A stretch of DNA of 64,000 nt from Lentzea atacamensis. GTDB lineage: Bacteria; Actinomycetota; Actinomycetes; Mycobacteriales; Pseudonocardiaceae. Of the stretch, positions 8,281 to 17,138 are shown piece after piece. The stretch covers positions 186,001-250,000 of the forward strand of contig NZ_QLTT01000009.1 in assembly GCF_003269295.1 (NCBI RefSeq), in the 5' to 3' direction. A program made the position numbers and the translations under genes. The notes beneath the pieces are model-generated. The model saw only the letters and a program-made list of their open reading frames with translations, was not told the origin of the DNA and made no database searches. Each line of letters starts with the position of its first letter. The first letter of the stretch is position 1.

Positions 8281-9642
8281 CTACGAGATGCCGCGGGCCG
8301 TGAAGGCCGCCTGCACCACGGCCGCGTCCGCGTCGCCGTAGAGCTTCTTCGCCGCCGCGACGGTCGCCGCGGCGGCCGCCGAGAACGTGGTCGAGGGGGC
8401 GTACGAGAACTGCGACTCGAGGACGATCTTCGCGGCCTTGTCCCGGCCGAACGCCTTGAAGACGTCGAACAGCGCCCGCGACCAGATCTGGCCGTCGTGG
8501 TGCACGGAACCGTTGCGGTCCGCGTACTTCAGCTCGGTGTCGGTGCGACGCAGGCAGTGCGGGGTCCCAGGCGCGTAGGACACCGCGTCCCAGTCCGCGA
8601 TGCACGCCAACGGGGTGGTCGCGGTGTCCTGGGAGTCGGCCGCGGACATGATCAACGCCCACCAGTCGCCGAAGCCCTCACCGATCGAGCGCGACTCGAC
8701 GTTGGTGCCGTAGCCCGGCACCTGGGCGTCCTGAATGGCGTGGCCGAGCTCGTGCCACACCACCTCGACGTCCTCGGCGTCGTCCACGCCACCCGTGCCG
8801 AACGTGATCAGGTCCTTGCGCGGGTTGTAGTTCGAGTTGTCCGCCGTCAGACCGAGGGTCGTGATGTCCTGCTGCTCGTTGTTGACGTTGGTGAAACCGA
8901 GGCTCTGGATGTACTTCTGCGACTCGGTGACACCCCAGTAGGCACTGACCTGCTCGAAGAGGTCGTTGCTGCGGGTGTAGCTGAAGTCGTTGGTGCTGCT
9001 GAACGCCAGCTTGTTCTTGGTTCCCGTGATCTGGGCGTACGTGCCCTTCAGGTAGCCGGAACCGTCCAGGTCGGACAGTGTGACGGACCGGTAGGCCGCG
9101 CTGGGCACGGCCGAGTCCTCGTCGTTCCCGTCGACCAGGTTCTGGTTCTGCTGCGACGACACGGGGTTCGGGCTGAACACCTTGCCGGTTCCATCCGCGT
9201 GCACGAGAAGGCTCTCGCTGTGGACGACCGCTCCGGTCTCCGCGTGCACGAGCGTGCGTTCGGTCGTGTCGCCCGAGATCACCTCGTAGACGAGCCCCGT
9301 ACCGGGCAGCACCGACAGCTTGGCGTCCTGCGGCGCCGCGACCTTGCGCTTCGCGTGGTCCGCGGTGACAGCGGGCGTGGCGTCGATCGTGCCGACCGCG
9401 ATCCGGCCGTCGTCCACGGTCTTCACGCCGGTCGCCTTGTCGACGTGCTCGACGTAGTAGGCGCCCAGCACGGGTTTTCCGTCGTAGGTCTGCTCGTACC
9501 AGGTGTGCGTCGCGAGCAGGGAGTCGCGGACGGTGAGCAGACGCAGACCTTCCTTGGGCGCGGCGGCCTGGGCGTTGATCGCGAGCAGGGACAGGGCGAC
9601 GCCTGCCGTGCAGGCCACCGCGACGAGACGACGGGATCTCAT
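8281..9642 (-). CDS. Secreted thermolysin-clan zinc metalloprotease
   Basis: 453 residues from the ATG at 9642, preceded by GGAG at suitable spacing. A signal peptide (MRSRRLVAVACTAGVALSLL) is followed by a propeptide of about 190 residues. The catalytic part has the HELGH zinc motif (VVWHELGHAIQD) and, about 25 residues on, EGFGDWWA supplying the third zinc ligand. This pattern belongs to M4/M36-type gluzincins. The N-terminal part resembles the FTP inhibitory propeptide. The open frame extends 117 codons further upstream but overlaps cbiG and is Arg-rich, so it is not used. Confidence 0.85.
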   Translation of the reverse strand: MRSRRLVAVACTAGVALSLLAINAQAAAPKEGLRLLTVRDSLLATHTWYEQTYDGKPVLGAYYVEHVDKATGVKTVDDGRIAVGTIDATPAVTADHAKRKVAAPQDAKLSVLPGTGLVYEVISGDTTERTLVHAETGAVVHSESLLVHADGTGKVFSPNPVSSQQNQNLVDGNDEDSAVPSAAYRSVTLSDLDGSGYLKGTYAQITGTKNKLAFSSTNDFSYTRSNDLFEQVSAYWGVTESQKYIQSLGFTNVNNEQQDITTLGLTADNSNYNPRKDLITFGTGGVDDAEDVEVVWHELGHAIQDAQVPGYGTNVESRSIGEGFGDWWALIMSAADSQDTATTPLACIADWDAVSYAPGTPHCLRRTDTELKYADRNGSVHHDGQIWSRALFDVFKAFGRDKAAKIVLESQFSYAPSTTFSAAAAATVAAAKKLYGDADAAVVQAAFTARGIS

Positions 9643-9742
9643 GCCGGTCTCCGATGCACTCGGGCCCGCAGGGTGGGCCGTGTGCCTGGCGACGCTAATT
9701 CGAGAGATCCTGAACCAAGACCCTACGAAAGGAGGAAATCTG

Positions 9743-11014
9743 TTACCGGTCCCGGACCCCGGGAACAACAACCACGTCGGCTTCGACCGGATCGTCCAGC
9801 GTCGGCCCGGCTCCGAACGCGACGAACGCGACCGCCGCACCACGGGCGGCCAGGTCGGACGCACCCTCGTGCCGGATCTCGGTACCGGAACGCAGCAGGG
9901 ACGAGACCGCGTCGATCGCTTCCGGCGTGCCGACGACGAACGCCGCGCGCCTGATCTCCGCCTCCGCGCGCGGTGTGCGTTCCTCTGACGCACCCGGCCC
10001 GAGCCCGATCAGCGCGAGCCTGCCGCGCGGCAGCACCCGTGCCGCGGCCACCGTCACGTTGTCGCGCTTGAACTTCTCCGCCGCCAGCTCGATCGGGGCG
10101 CCGTGGCCCAGGATCTGCGCGCCGCGCAACGCCGCCGCTTCCGCCACGCTCGCGGTGCCCATCGAGTTGCGCACCACCGAACTCGGGTTCGGCACACCGA
10201 TCTCGGCGAGCTCCTCGGTCGGGAACGTCAGCAGCTCGGCGGTGTCACCGTGCCAGAAACCCCAGTCCTCCACGGCGTCCACGATGCCGGGCTCGTCCGC
10301 TTTGGCTTCCGCGGTCGCGAAGGCCTTGATGGCACGCAGGTCCAGCCCGCCCTGCGCGTCCAGTTCCGCCAGCGCGGCACCGACGCTCGTGGCCGACGCT
10401 CCGCGCGTCGAGCCCACGCCGACGATGAGCGTGCGAGGCACGATCCGCAGCACGTTGTCCTTGGAAGCGGCGGCGCGGTCGTCAATGATGATCATCCACG
10501 TGGCGTCCTCGCCGGCCGGGACGACGTTGGACGGCAACGCGGGCAGCGGGAAGCCGAGCGGATTGCGCAGCACGACCTTCTCTCCCGCCTCGATGGCGGC
10601 GGCGCAGCCCTCGACGTTGCCGTCTGCGGTGGCGTCGAGCTGCTCGACGAGCTCGTCGAGCACCGAGTCGATCGACGGGCCGCCGGTCACGACGGGCGTG
10701 CGGTTGAGCAGGTCGGCGACGTGGTGGGCGAGCGCGTCGGCGTCACCGGCGAGCGCCACGACGAAGTGCTGGTCCACGCAGACCACGGCGGGGTCGGATC
10801 GCTTGTCCCGCAAGAGGGGCGCGATCAGGCGGACCGCGGAACCCGCGTCCAGGAAGAGGACGGCTCCGCCCAGGCGGGACCACAACCGTTGCACTGCGGG
10901 CTTGACCGAGCCGTCCGGGACGACCGCGTCCGCACCCAGCAGGCCTGCGAGGTCTGCGGCGTCGCCGCGCTGCGCCGCTCCCGCGAAGACACCGATCACT
11001 TCTTGCTTCCCCAC
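9743..11014 (-). CDS. cbiG: CbiG-like cobalt-precorrin-5A hydrolase with a truncated CobJ-like tail
   Basis: 423 residues. About 1-325 resemble CbiG, which opens the delta-lactone ring of (cobalt-)precorrin-5A: AVRLIAPLLRDKRSDPAVVCVD, then GVGSTRGASATSVGAAL and SVAEAAAL. The usual glycine-rich GGHxGGAN segment is replaced by LAGDADALA. Residues about 328-423 start like a tetrapyrrole methylase of the CobJ type (LALIGLGPGASEERTPRAEA) but stop right after VVVVPGV, so the second half of that domain is absent. The GTG start overlaps the cobL end by 19 bases. The truncated tail is unlikely to be an active C17-methyltransferase. Confidence 0.75.
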   Translation of the reverse strand: MGKQEVIGVFAGAAQRGDAADLAGLLGADAVVPDGSVKPAVQRLWSRLGGAVLFLDAGSAVRLIAPLLRDKRSDPAVVCVDQHFVVALAGDADALAHHVADLLNRTPVVTGGPSIDSVLDELVEQLDATADGNVEGCAAAIEAGEKVVLRNPLGFPLPALPSNVVPAGEDATWMIIIDDRAAASKDNVLRIVPRTLIVGVGSTRGASATSVGAALAELDAQGGLDLRAIKAFATAEAKADEPGIVDAVEDWGFWHGDTAELLTFPTEELAEIGVPNPSSVVRNSMGTASVAEAAALRGAQILGHGAPIELAAEKFKRDNVTVAAARVLPRGRLALIGLGPGASEERTPRAEAEIRRAAFVVGTPEAIDAVSSLLRSGTEIRHEGASDLAARGAAVAFVAFGAGPTLDDPVEADVVVVPGVRDR

Positions 11015-11817
11015 AGCACCGTCACCGGAACGGCCGGAGCGAACCCCGAGTCGAGCAGGCGGGAGGCGGTCCAGTGCACGCCCTCCACCTCGTAGCCGGC
11101 GGCCTGCAACGCGTCACGGGCGGGCACGATCTCGTCCACGCTCTCGGTCACGACCACCACGCGCCGTGCGCTCACGGCCGCGCACGCCTTCACCTCGGCA
11201 AGCTGACCGCGGCCGACGAACACCGCGTCCGGGCGCGGCAACGAAGCCGTGTCCAGCTCGGCTTCCTCGACGCGCACGTCGACGCCGTGCGCAGACGCGT
11301 TCGCGATGATCCGCACGCACTGCACGGGATCCGGTTCGACCGCGAGCACGGCGGCACCCAGGCGTGCGCACTCCACGGCCACCGCGCCGGAACCGGCCAG
11401 CACGTCCCACACCAGGACACCGGGACGCGGGGCGAGCCTCGCCAGCACGAACGCGCGGACCTCGGCGCCGAGGACGTGCGAGCGGCTGGCGAACTCCTCG
11501 TCCGGCAGCGCCCAGCCGTCGCTGGAGGTGAGGAACTCGTTGTCCGCCAAGCACAACACTGCATCCGGCGCGGTCCAGCGCCTGGTCACCGCGTCACGCG
11601 GGTCCACAGTGGTCAGCTCGCCGGAGTCCGCCACCGTCAGCGTGCGGCGCCACCCCGCGAGGCCCGCGCCGATCTCGGCGGGGCCGATGCCGTCGGCGAG
11701 CTTGACGATCACGGCGGAACGGGCGCGGCACACGTTCAGCGCGGGGCGCAGGCCGTCCGCCGCGTCGACGATCTCGGCGGGACGGCCGGCTGCCTCCAGC
11801 AGCTTCTCCACTGTCAT
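10996..11817 (-). CDS. cobL: CobL-like precorrin-6 methyltransferase lacking the N-terminal half of its CbiE domain
   Basis: 273 residues, against about 400 for normal CobL. The C-terminal part (about 115-273) is a CbiT-like SAM methyltransferase/decarboxylase: LPDEEFASRSHVLGAEVRAF, then VWDVLAGSGAVAVECARLG, the SAM loop with one Gly replaced by Leu. Residues 1-110 resemble only the C-terminal half of CbiE (SAVIVKLADGIGPAEIGAGL, TLTVADSGEL). The N-terminal CbiE half with the VGIGxDG SAM motif is missing. The start ATG overlaps the cobM stop as TGATG, so the two are translationally coupled and the short start is real. Confidence 0.72.
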   Translation of the reverse strand: MTVEKLLEAAGRPAEIVDAADGLRPALNVCRARSAVIVKLADGIGPAEIGAGLAGWRRTLTVADSGELTTVDPRDAVTRRWTAPDAVLCLADNEFLTSSDGWALPDEEFASRSHVLGAEVRAFVLARLAPRPGVLVWDVLAGSGAVAVECARLGAAVLAVEPDPVQCVRIIANASAHGVDVRVEEAELDTASLPRPDAVFVGRGQLAEVKACAAVSARRVVVVTESVDEIVPARDALQAAGYEVEGVHWTASRLLDSGFAPAVPVTVLWGSKK

Positions 11818-12869
11818 CAGCTAGTAGGCCTCTTGGGTTTGCGGGCGGCAGGCTTCTTCTTCGCGGGCGTGGAGGTGGAAGCGCGCACGGTCGTCGGCTT
11901 CGGCTTCTCCGCGGCGACGACCGTCAGCTTCGGCTTCGGCGCGGCCTCCTCGGCCGGCTTGCGCACGGACTGCTGTATTTCCTCGACCGCGGTCCACGCC
12001 GGGTTCGGCTCGGCGGCGGGGGTGGCGGCGGCGGGGATGGCGGCGGGGATGGCGGCGGGGACCGGTTCGTCGGTGCGCGTCGCGATGCGCGAGGCGGCGC
12101 GGCGCGACCAACGGGTCGGGCGGGCGGCACGGATCGGCTCGTCGACCGACGCCGCGGCCGAGGTGGAGACGCGCCGGGTGGGTGCCTTCACGGCCGCACC
12201 GACCAGGAACAACGTCGGGCGGTACAGCTTGTGCTGCTTCACCACCGACTCCAGCTCGCCGACCGTGGTGTGCACGACCAGCTCGTCGGCCTGGCTCACC
12301 TTGTACGCGACGACGACCGGCGTCTCGGCCGAGTAGCCGCCCTGCAGCAGCTTCTCGACGAACTGGCCGGTGCGCGCGCCCGAGACCGTCGCGGCCATCG
12401 TGGTCTGCAGCGCGGCGAACTCGGCGACCAGCTCGCTGCTCTCCGGCGAGACCAGGACGGCCGACGAGGCCTCGGTCAGCGTGATCTCGCGGCCGATCCT
12501 GGCGGCAGCGGCGGCGACGACGGACACGCCGGGCACCACCTCGACGTCCAGACCGAGCCGCACGCACAGGTCGTGCTGCTCCTGCACGCCACCACCGGTC
12601 GCGGCGTCACCCGCGTGCAGCCGGACGACCGCCTGACGCGACGCGGCGGCACGGCGGTACAGGTCCGTGATCTCGTCCTGCGTGACGCGGGAGAAGTCGA
12701 CCAGCTCGGCGTCGGCGCGGGCGTGCTCGCGGACGCACTCGGCGTCGATCGCGCTGGGAGCCCAGATGACCACGTCGGCTTCCGCGATGCGGCGCGCGCC
12801 TCGGAGAGTGATGAGGTCGGCGGCGCCCGGACCGGCGCCGACGAAAGAAACCCGACCGGTCGTCGTCAC
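11817..12869 (-). CDS. cobM: CobM-like precorrin-4 C11-methyltransferase with Ala/Pro/Lys-rich tail
   Basis: 350 residues. About 1-235 are a tetrapyrrole methylase of CobM type (VSFVGAGPGAADLITLRGAR, VEVVPGVSVVAAAAARIGRE). CobM transfers a methyl group from SAM to C11 of precorrin-4. Two points are odd. The conserved GDPSxYG segment reads GDAATGG, and residues about 240-350 form a low-complexity tail rich in Ala, Pro, Thr and Lys (AAIPAAIPAAATPAA; KKKPAARKPKRP). Such tails are unusual in CobM. An SD GTGGAG precedes the GTG start. Fourth gene of the riboswitch operon. Confidence 0.75.
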   Translation of the reverse strand: MTTTGRVSFVGAGPGAADLITLRGARRIAEADVVIWAPSAIDAECVREHARADAELVDFSRVTQDEITDLYRRAAASRQAVVRLHAGDAATGGGVQEQHDLCVRLGLDVEVVPGVSVVAAAAARIGREITLTEASSAVLVSPESSELVAEFAALQTTMAATVSGARTGQFVEKLLQGGYSAETPVVVAYKVSQADELVVHTTVGELESVVKQHKLYRPTLFLVGAAVKAPTRRVSTSAAASVDEPIRAARPTRWSRRAASRIATRTDEPVPAAIPAAIPAAATPAAEPNPAWTAVEEIQQSVRKPAEEAAPKPKLTVVAAEKPKPTTVRASTSTPAKKKPAARKPKRPTS

Positions 12870-12897
12870 GACAGCTCCACAGGGGTTTGACGAAGGC

Positions 12898-14274
12898 TTA
12901 GGCGAAGACCGTACCGCCTCCCGCCCGTGCCACGAACGGGTGGCAGGCCCGCACGAACCGGGCTACGGCTTCCGGATCACCTGCGGGGTGCGTGTGGAGG
13001 TACGAAGCGTGCACTCCCCCGGCCACGAAACCCTCCGTGACGGGCCGGGAGTCGACGCCGCGCCAGTGCCACGCGGGTGGCGTCGAGTGCGGTGTGGACA
13101 GCTGGGTCCGGTGGAACTCGTGGCCGGTCACGCGGCTGCCGGGCGGGTGCAGCGGCGAACTGGTGGACGCGACGGCGTCCCGGTAGCCCAGGGTCAGCTT
13201 CGGGGTCATGAACCCGTCGGCGTCGAGCACGCCGCACATCGGGTGCCCGTCGAGTGATCTCGCGAGGTAGAGCAGCCCGCCGCACTCGGCGTGGACCGGC
13301 GCGCCCGATCGAGCGAACCCGGCCACGGCCTCGCGCAACTTCGCGTTGGCGGACAACGCTTCCGCGTGCTGCTCCGGGAACCCGCCCGGCAGCACAAGAC
13401 CTGCGGTTCCTTCCGGCAGATCCTCGTCGTTGAGCGGATCGACGACGGCCACGGCCGCACCTGCCGCTTTGAGCACCTCGACGTGTTCCGCGTAGCCGAA
13501 CGTGAAGGCCGCTCCACCCGCGACCGCGATCAACGGCTCGCCGGTCACCGCTTCGACCTGCGGCTCCCACGCGGCCACGGCCATCGACGGCACAGACGAC
13601 GCGAGCGCGCGCACTGCGTCCAGGTCGATGTGCTTGGCCACGGCGGCGGCGATCGCGTCGACGGCGGTGATCGCCTCCGGGCCGTGCTCCGCCGCCGTCA
13701 CGAGCCCCAAGTGCCTGGAGGGCAAGGAGAACTGCGGATCGCGCGGCAGCACTCCGAGCACGTCGAGGCCGACCTCGTCACAGGCAGACCTGAGCACCTG
13801 CTCGTGCCGTTCCGACCCGACCTGGTTGAGGATCACGCCGCCGAGCCGGACCGTCGGGTCGTAGCCGCGGAAGCCGTGCAGCAGCGCCGCGAGCGACCGG
13901 CTCTGGCCCCGCGCGTCCACCACGAACAGCACCGGCGCGTTGATCAGCTTGGCGACGTGCGCGGTCGAGCCGACGCCAGCGGTGTCGACGCGGCCGTCGA
14001 ACAGCCCCATGACGCCCTCGACCACGGCGATGTCGCACCCCTTGGCGCCGTGCGCGAACAGGCCGGGGATCCGGTGCTCGCCGACCAGGACCGGGTCGAG
14101 GTTGCGCCCCGGCCGCCCGGTGGCCAGCGAGTGGTAGCCGGGGTCGATGTAGTCGGGGCCGACCTTGAACGGAGCGACCCGCGACCCGGCGCGGCGCAAC
14201 GCGGCCATGAGGCCCGTCGCGACGGTCGTCTTGCCACTGCCCGAGGCGGGAGCGGCGACGACCAGCCTGTTCAC
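12898..14274 (-). CDS. cobB: Cobyrinate/hydrogenobyrinate a,c-diamide synthase
   Basis: 458 residues. Amidates the a and c side chains of the corrin ring with glutamine and ATP. The N-terminal ATPase starts LVVAAPASGSGKTTVATGLM (P-loop) and contains FKVGPDYIDPGYH. The C-terminal class I glutamine amidotransferase has LPGGFPEQHAEAL and the catalytic Cys in VHAECGGLLYL. The GTG at 14274 overlaps the cobO stop as GTGA; the longer open frame is an overprint on cobO. This gene and cobO look fully canonical, unlike the three downstream corrin genes. Confidence 0.95.
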   Translation of the reverse strand: MNRLVVAAPASGSGKTTVATGLMAALRRAGSRVAPFKVGPDYIDPGYHSLATGRPGRNLDPVLVGEHRIPGLFAHGAKGCDIAVVEGVMGLFDGRVDTAGVGSTAHVAKLINAPVLFVVDARGQSRSLAALLHGFRGYDPTVRLGGVILNQVGSERHEQVLRSACDEVGLDVLGVLPRDPQFSLPSRHLGLVTAAEHGPEAITAVDAIAAAVAKHIDLDAVRALASSVPSMAVAAWEPQVEAVTGEPLIAVAGGAAFTFGYAEHVEVLKAAGAAVAVVDPLNDEDLPEGTAGLVLPGGFPEQHAEALSANAKLREAVAGFARSGAPVHAECGGLLYLARSLDGHPMCGVLDADGFMTPKLTLGYRDAVASTSSPLHPPGSRVTGHEFHRTQLSTPHSTPPAWHWRGVDSRPVTEGFVAGGVHASYLHTHPAGDPEAVARFVRACHPFVARAGGGTVFA

Positions 14275-14885
14275 CACTCGATCCCCCGCTGGCCCTTCTG
14301 CCCGGCGTCCATCGGGTGCTTCACCTTGGTCATCTCGACCACGAGGTCGGCGGCGTCGACCAGCTGCTGCGGCGCGTACCGGCCGGTGATCACGACGTGC
14401 TGGTGGCCGGGGCGGTTGACCAGGGTGTTCACCACCTCGTCGACGTCGATCCAGCCCCAGTGCAGCGGATACGTGAACTCGTCGAGCACGTAGAAGCCGT
14501 GGCGTTCCGACTCGAGCCTGCGGGCGATCTCCTGCCAGCCCTCGAGCGCCGCGGCGGCGTGGTCGGACTCGGTGCCCTGCTTGCGGGACCAGGACCAGCC
14601 CTCGCCCATCTTGTGCCACTCGACGGCGCCGCCCTCACCGGTCTCGTCGTGCAGCCTGCCGAGCGCCTTGAACGCGGACTCCTCGCCGACCTTCCACTTG
14701 GCGGACTTCACGAACTGGAACACGCCGATGTCCCAGCCCTGGTTCCAGCCGCGCAACGCCATGCCGAACGCCGACGTCGACTTCCCCTTCATGTCACCGG
14801 TGTGCAGCATGAGCAACGGCCGGTTGCGACGCTGCCGCGTCGTCAGGCCGTCCTTCGGCACTTCGGTGGGCTGTCCCTGTGGCAC
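14271..14885 (-). CDS. cobO: Cob(I)yrinic acid a,c-diamide adenosyltransferase
   Basis: 204 residues. Attaches the 5'-deoxyadenosyl group to the reduced cobalt of the corrinoid. The P-loop TGDMKGKSTSAFGMALR is at about residues 29-45, with the family segments VFQFVKSAKW, FYVLDEFTYPL and VITGRYAP. The length is normal for CobO/BtuR. The GTG start is preceded by AAGGAG at 8 bases, which overlaps the end of the chelatase gene. It shares the stop/start overlap GTGA with cobB. Confidence 0.96.
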   Translation of the reverse strand: MPQGQPTEVPKDGLTTRQRRNRPLLMLHTGDMKGKSTSAFGMALRGWNQGWDIGVFQFVKSAKWKVGEESAFKALGRLHDETGEGGAVEWHKMGEGWSWSRKQGTESDHAAAALEGWQEIARRLESERHGFYVLDEFTYPLHWGWIDVDEVVNTLVNRPGHQHVVITGRYAPQQLVDAADLVVEMTKVKHPMDAGQKGQRGIEW

Positions 14886-14897
14886 TTGGGTTTCTCC

Positions 14898-16799
14898 TTA
14901 CGCGGCGCGGACGACGCCGGCGAGCTGGTCGGCGCTGAGCTGGTCGAGGCGGACGCAGGTGCCCTGCAACGCCTCCGCGATCTTCTGCGCGAGGCCGAGG
15001 CGGATGTGGCCCTGTTCGCAGTCCACGACGACGACCGCGGTCTGTTCGAGCAGCCCTGCCGCTTTCAGCGCGTCCTTGGTCGGGTCGCCGCCGAGTCCGC
15101 TCGACGTCGCCCTGCCGTCGGTGAGCAGGACGACCAGCGGGCGTTTCCGCGGGTCGCGCAGGCGTTCGATCTCAAGAACCTTGTGCGCCTTGAGGATGCC
15201 GTCCGCGAGCGGGGTCCTGCCGCCCGTGCGCATCTTCTTCAGGCGGGTCGCCGCCGCGTCGACGGACGTGGTGGGCGGCAGGGCGACCTCGGCGGCCCGG
15301 CCGCGGAACGTGATCACGCCGACCTTGTCGCGTCGCTGGTAGGCGTCCCGCAGCAGCGACACGACCGCACCGCTCACCGCGGACATCCGCTGGCGCGCGG
15401 CCATCGAGCCGGAGGCGTCGACGACGAACAGGATGAGGTTGGACTCCTTGCCCTCGCGGACCGCCTTGCGGAGGTCCGCGGCGGTCAGCAGGAGTCCTGG
15501 ACCGCTGCGGCCGCGCGCCTGCTGGTGCGGGGCCGCGTTGGTGAGGGTGTCGGCGAGGTGCAGACCGCTTCCGTCCACTTTGGACGATCGGACGACCCGG
15601 CCGGTGCGGGCGCGGGCCCTGGACCGCTTGCCGGGCGCGCCTTCACCGACGCCGGGAACCTCCAGCAGCCGCGCCTTGAACGCAGGGGCGGGTTCCGGAG
15701 CCGGGCGGTCGTTGGGCGCGTTCCCGTTGCCGGCCGGGCCTTCCTGCGGTTCAGGCAGCTCACCGCCGCCGGGGCCGTCGTCGTCCGGGCCGTCGGGTTC
15801 CTCGGCGTGCTCGGCCGCCTGCCGCATGGCGTCCTCGAGCTGCTGCTCTTCGATGCCGGGCTCGTCGAACGGGTCGCGGCGGCGCCGGTGCGGCAGGGCG
15901 AGCCGGACGGCGACCTCGACGTCCGCTTCCTCGACCTTCTCGGAGCCGCGCCACGCGGCGTGTGCAGTGGCGGCACGGGCGACGACGAGGTCCGCGCGCA
16001 TGCCGTCGACCTCGAAAGCCGCGCAGACGGCGGCGATCCGGCGCAGCTCACCGTCCGGAAGGGACACCCGGGGCAGCTTGGCGCGCGCGTCGGTGATCCG
16101 CTGCTTGAGCTGGACGTCCTCCTGCGCCCACCTGGCCGCGAACGTCACGGGGTCGGCCTCGTAGGCGAGCCGGCGCCTGATCACCTCGGTGCGGACGCCG
16201 ACGTCCCGCGCCGCCTTCACCGCCACCGTCAGCCCGAACCGGTCGAGCAGCTGCGGCCGCAGCTCCCCCTCCTCGGGGTTCATGGTGCCGACCAGCAGGA
16301 ACTGGGACGGGTGCGACACGGACACGCCTTCGCGCTCGACGTGCGCACGCCCCATCGCGGCGGCGTCGAGCAGCAGGTCGACGAGGTGGTCGTGCAGCAG
16401 GTTGACCTCGTCGACGTAGAGCACGCCCCGGTGCGCGGCCGCGAGCAGACCGGGCTGGAACGCCCGCACGCCCTCGGTCAGCGCCTTCTCCAGGTCGAGC
16501 GAGCCGACCAGCCGGTCCTCGGTGGCACCGACGGGCAGCTCGACGAGCCTCGCGGGCCGCCGCTCGCCACCGTCGTGCGGCGCGTCGGGGCAGTCGGTGG
16601 TGCCGGGAACGCAGCCGAAGCGGCAGTTCCTCGACACGTCCAGCTCCGGCAGCAGCGCGGCCAGGGCACGCACGATCGTCGACTTCGCGGTCCCCTTCTC
16701 GCCGCGGACGAGAACACCGCCGATGCCGGGGTGCACGGCGTTCAGCAGCAGGGCCAGCCGGAGGTCGTCATGTCCGACGACAGCCGAAAAGGGGAACAT
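14898..16799 (-). CDS. ChlI-ChlD fused magnesium/cobalt chelatase subunit
   Basis: 633 residues. The N-terminal ChlI-type AAA+ ATPase has Walker A GEKGTAKST (about 33-41), Walker B LYVDEVNLL and a sensor segment LVGTMNPEEGEL. A proline/acid-rich linker (about 345-400) leads to a C-terminal von Willebrand A domain with the MIDAS motif DASGSM (about 459) and LLTDGRATSSG. The actinobacterial homologue sits with cob genes and is thought to serve cobalt insertion. The ATG at 16799 with upstream GAGGAAGGA is preferred to the in-frame start 30 bases upstream. It is the first gene after the riboswitch. Confidence 0.92.
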   Translation of the reverse strand: MFPFSAVVGHDDLRLALLLNAVHPGIGGVLVRGEKGTAKSTIVRALAALLPELDVSRNCRFGCVPGTTDCPDAPHDGGERRPARLVELPVGATEDRLVGSLDLEKALTEGVRAFQPGLLAAAHRGVLYVDEVNLLHDHLVDLLLDAAAMGRAHVEREGVSVSHPSQFLLVGTMNPEEGELRPQLLDRFGLTVAVKAARDVGVRTEVIRRRLAYEADPVTFAARWAQEDVQLKQRITDARAKLPRVSLPDGELRRIAAVCAAFEVDGMRADLVVARAATAHAAWRGSEKVEEADVEVAVRLALPHRRRRDPFDEPGIEEQQLEDAMRQAAEHAEEPDGPDDDGPGGGELPEPQEGPAGNGNAPNDRPAPEPAPAFKARLLEVPGVGEGAPGKRSRARARTGRVVRSSKVDGSGLHLADTLTNAAPHQQARGRSGPGLLLTAADLRKAVREGKESNLILFVVDASGSMAARQRMSAVSGAVVSLLRDAYQRRDKVGVITFRGRAAEVALPPTTSVDAAATRLKKMRTGGRTPLADGILKAHKVLEIERLRDPRKRPLVVLLTDGRATSSGLGGDPTKDALKAAGLLEQTAVVVVDCEQGHIRLGLAQKIAEALQGTCVRLDQLSADQLAGVVRAA

Positions 16800-16854
16800 G
16801 CTCGGCAAAGTCCTTCCTCGGGTGTCCACGCCCGTGGTCGGTGGTTGAAGAGGG

Positions 16855-16985
16855 GGACGAGTTCCTGACTCCCGGAGCGGGGTCCGGTCACAGTCGCGGG
16901 CACGGCGCCGGATTCACACCGGCTTCCTCGCGCTCCCCTCACAGCCCCGGCATCGTCGCACTTCGCACCTGCCGGTCCAACAGCC
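16855..16985 (-). promoter_or_regulatory. Cobalamin riboswitch
   Basis: Read on the minus strand, the segment 16925-16907 gives the conserved AAGCCGGTGTGAATCCGGC core. It is followed at 16901-16887 by GCCCGCGACTGTGAC, the B12 box, and then by a GGGAGTC element near 16873-16867. These are the hallmark elements of the AdoCbl riboswitch. The outer limits given here are approximate. It lies about 60 bases upstream of the chelatase start and should lower expression of the six-gene cob operon when cobalamin is plentiful. The remaining stretch to 17138 shows no gene. Confidence 0.93.
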
Positions 16986-17138
16986 AGGTGAGTTACGTCG
17001 CCCCGAGAAGTGACTCCGGCAGGCGGACGGGCCGGGTTTCGGCCCCGATCGCCGGGTCGGCAGTGGATGGGGTGATCAGCAAACGCTTGCATCCGCCGCC
17101 AAGTGCATCCGACTGCCGGCACACGGCGGGAGCGACGG

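Noticed and set aside
9729..9745. AAAGGAGGAAAT on the plus strand resembling a strong ribosome-binding site
   Set aside because: No ATG or GTG start follows at a suitable distance, and the region lies at the 3' end of cbiG on the other strand.
9643..9993. N-terminal extension of the metalloprotease into cbiG
   Set aside because: Arg/Ser-rich sequence overlapping the cbiG gene, whereas a signal peptide and SD fit ATG 9642.
14316..16868. 850-codon plus-strand frame opposite cobO and the chelatase gene
   Set aside because: The minus strand carries unmistakable CobO and ChlI/D motifs. The plus frame has no recognisable domain and shadow-type composition.
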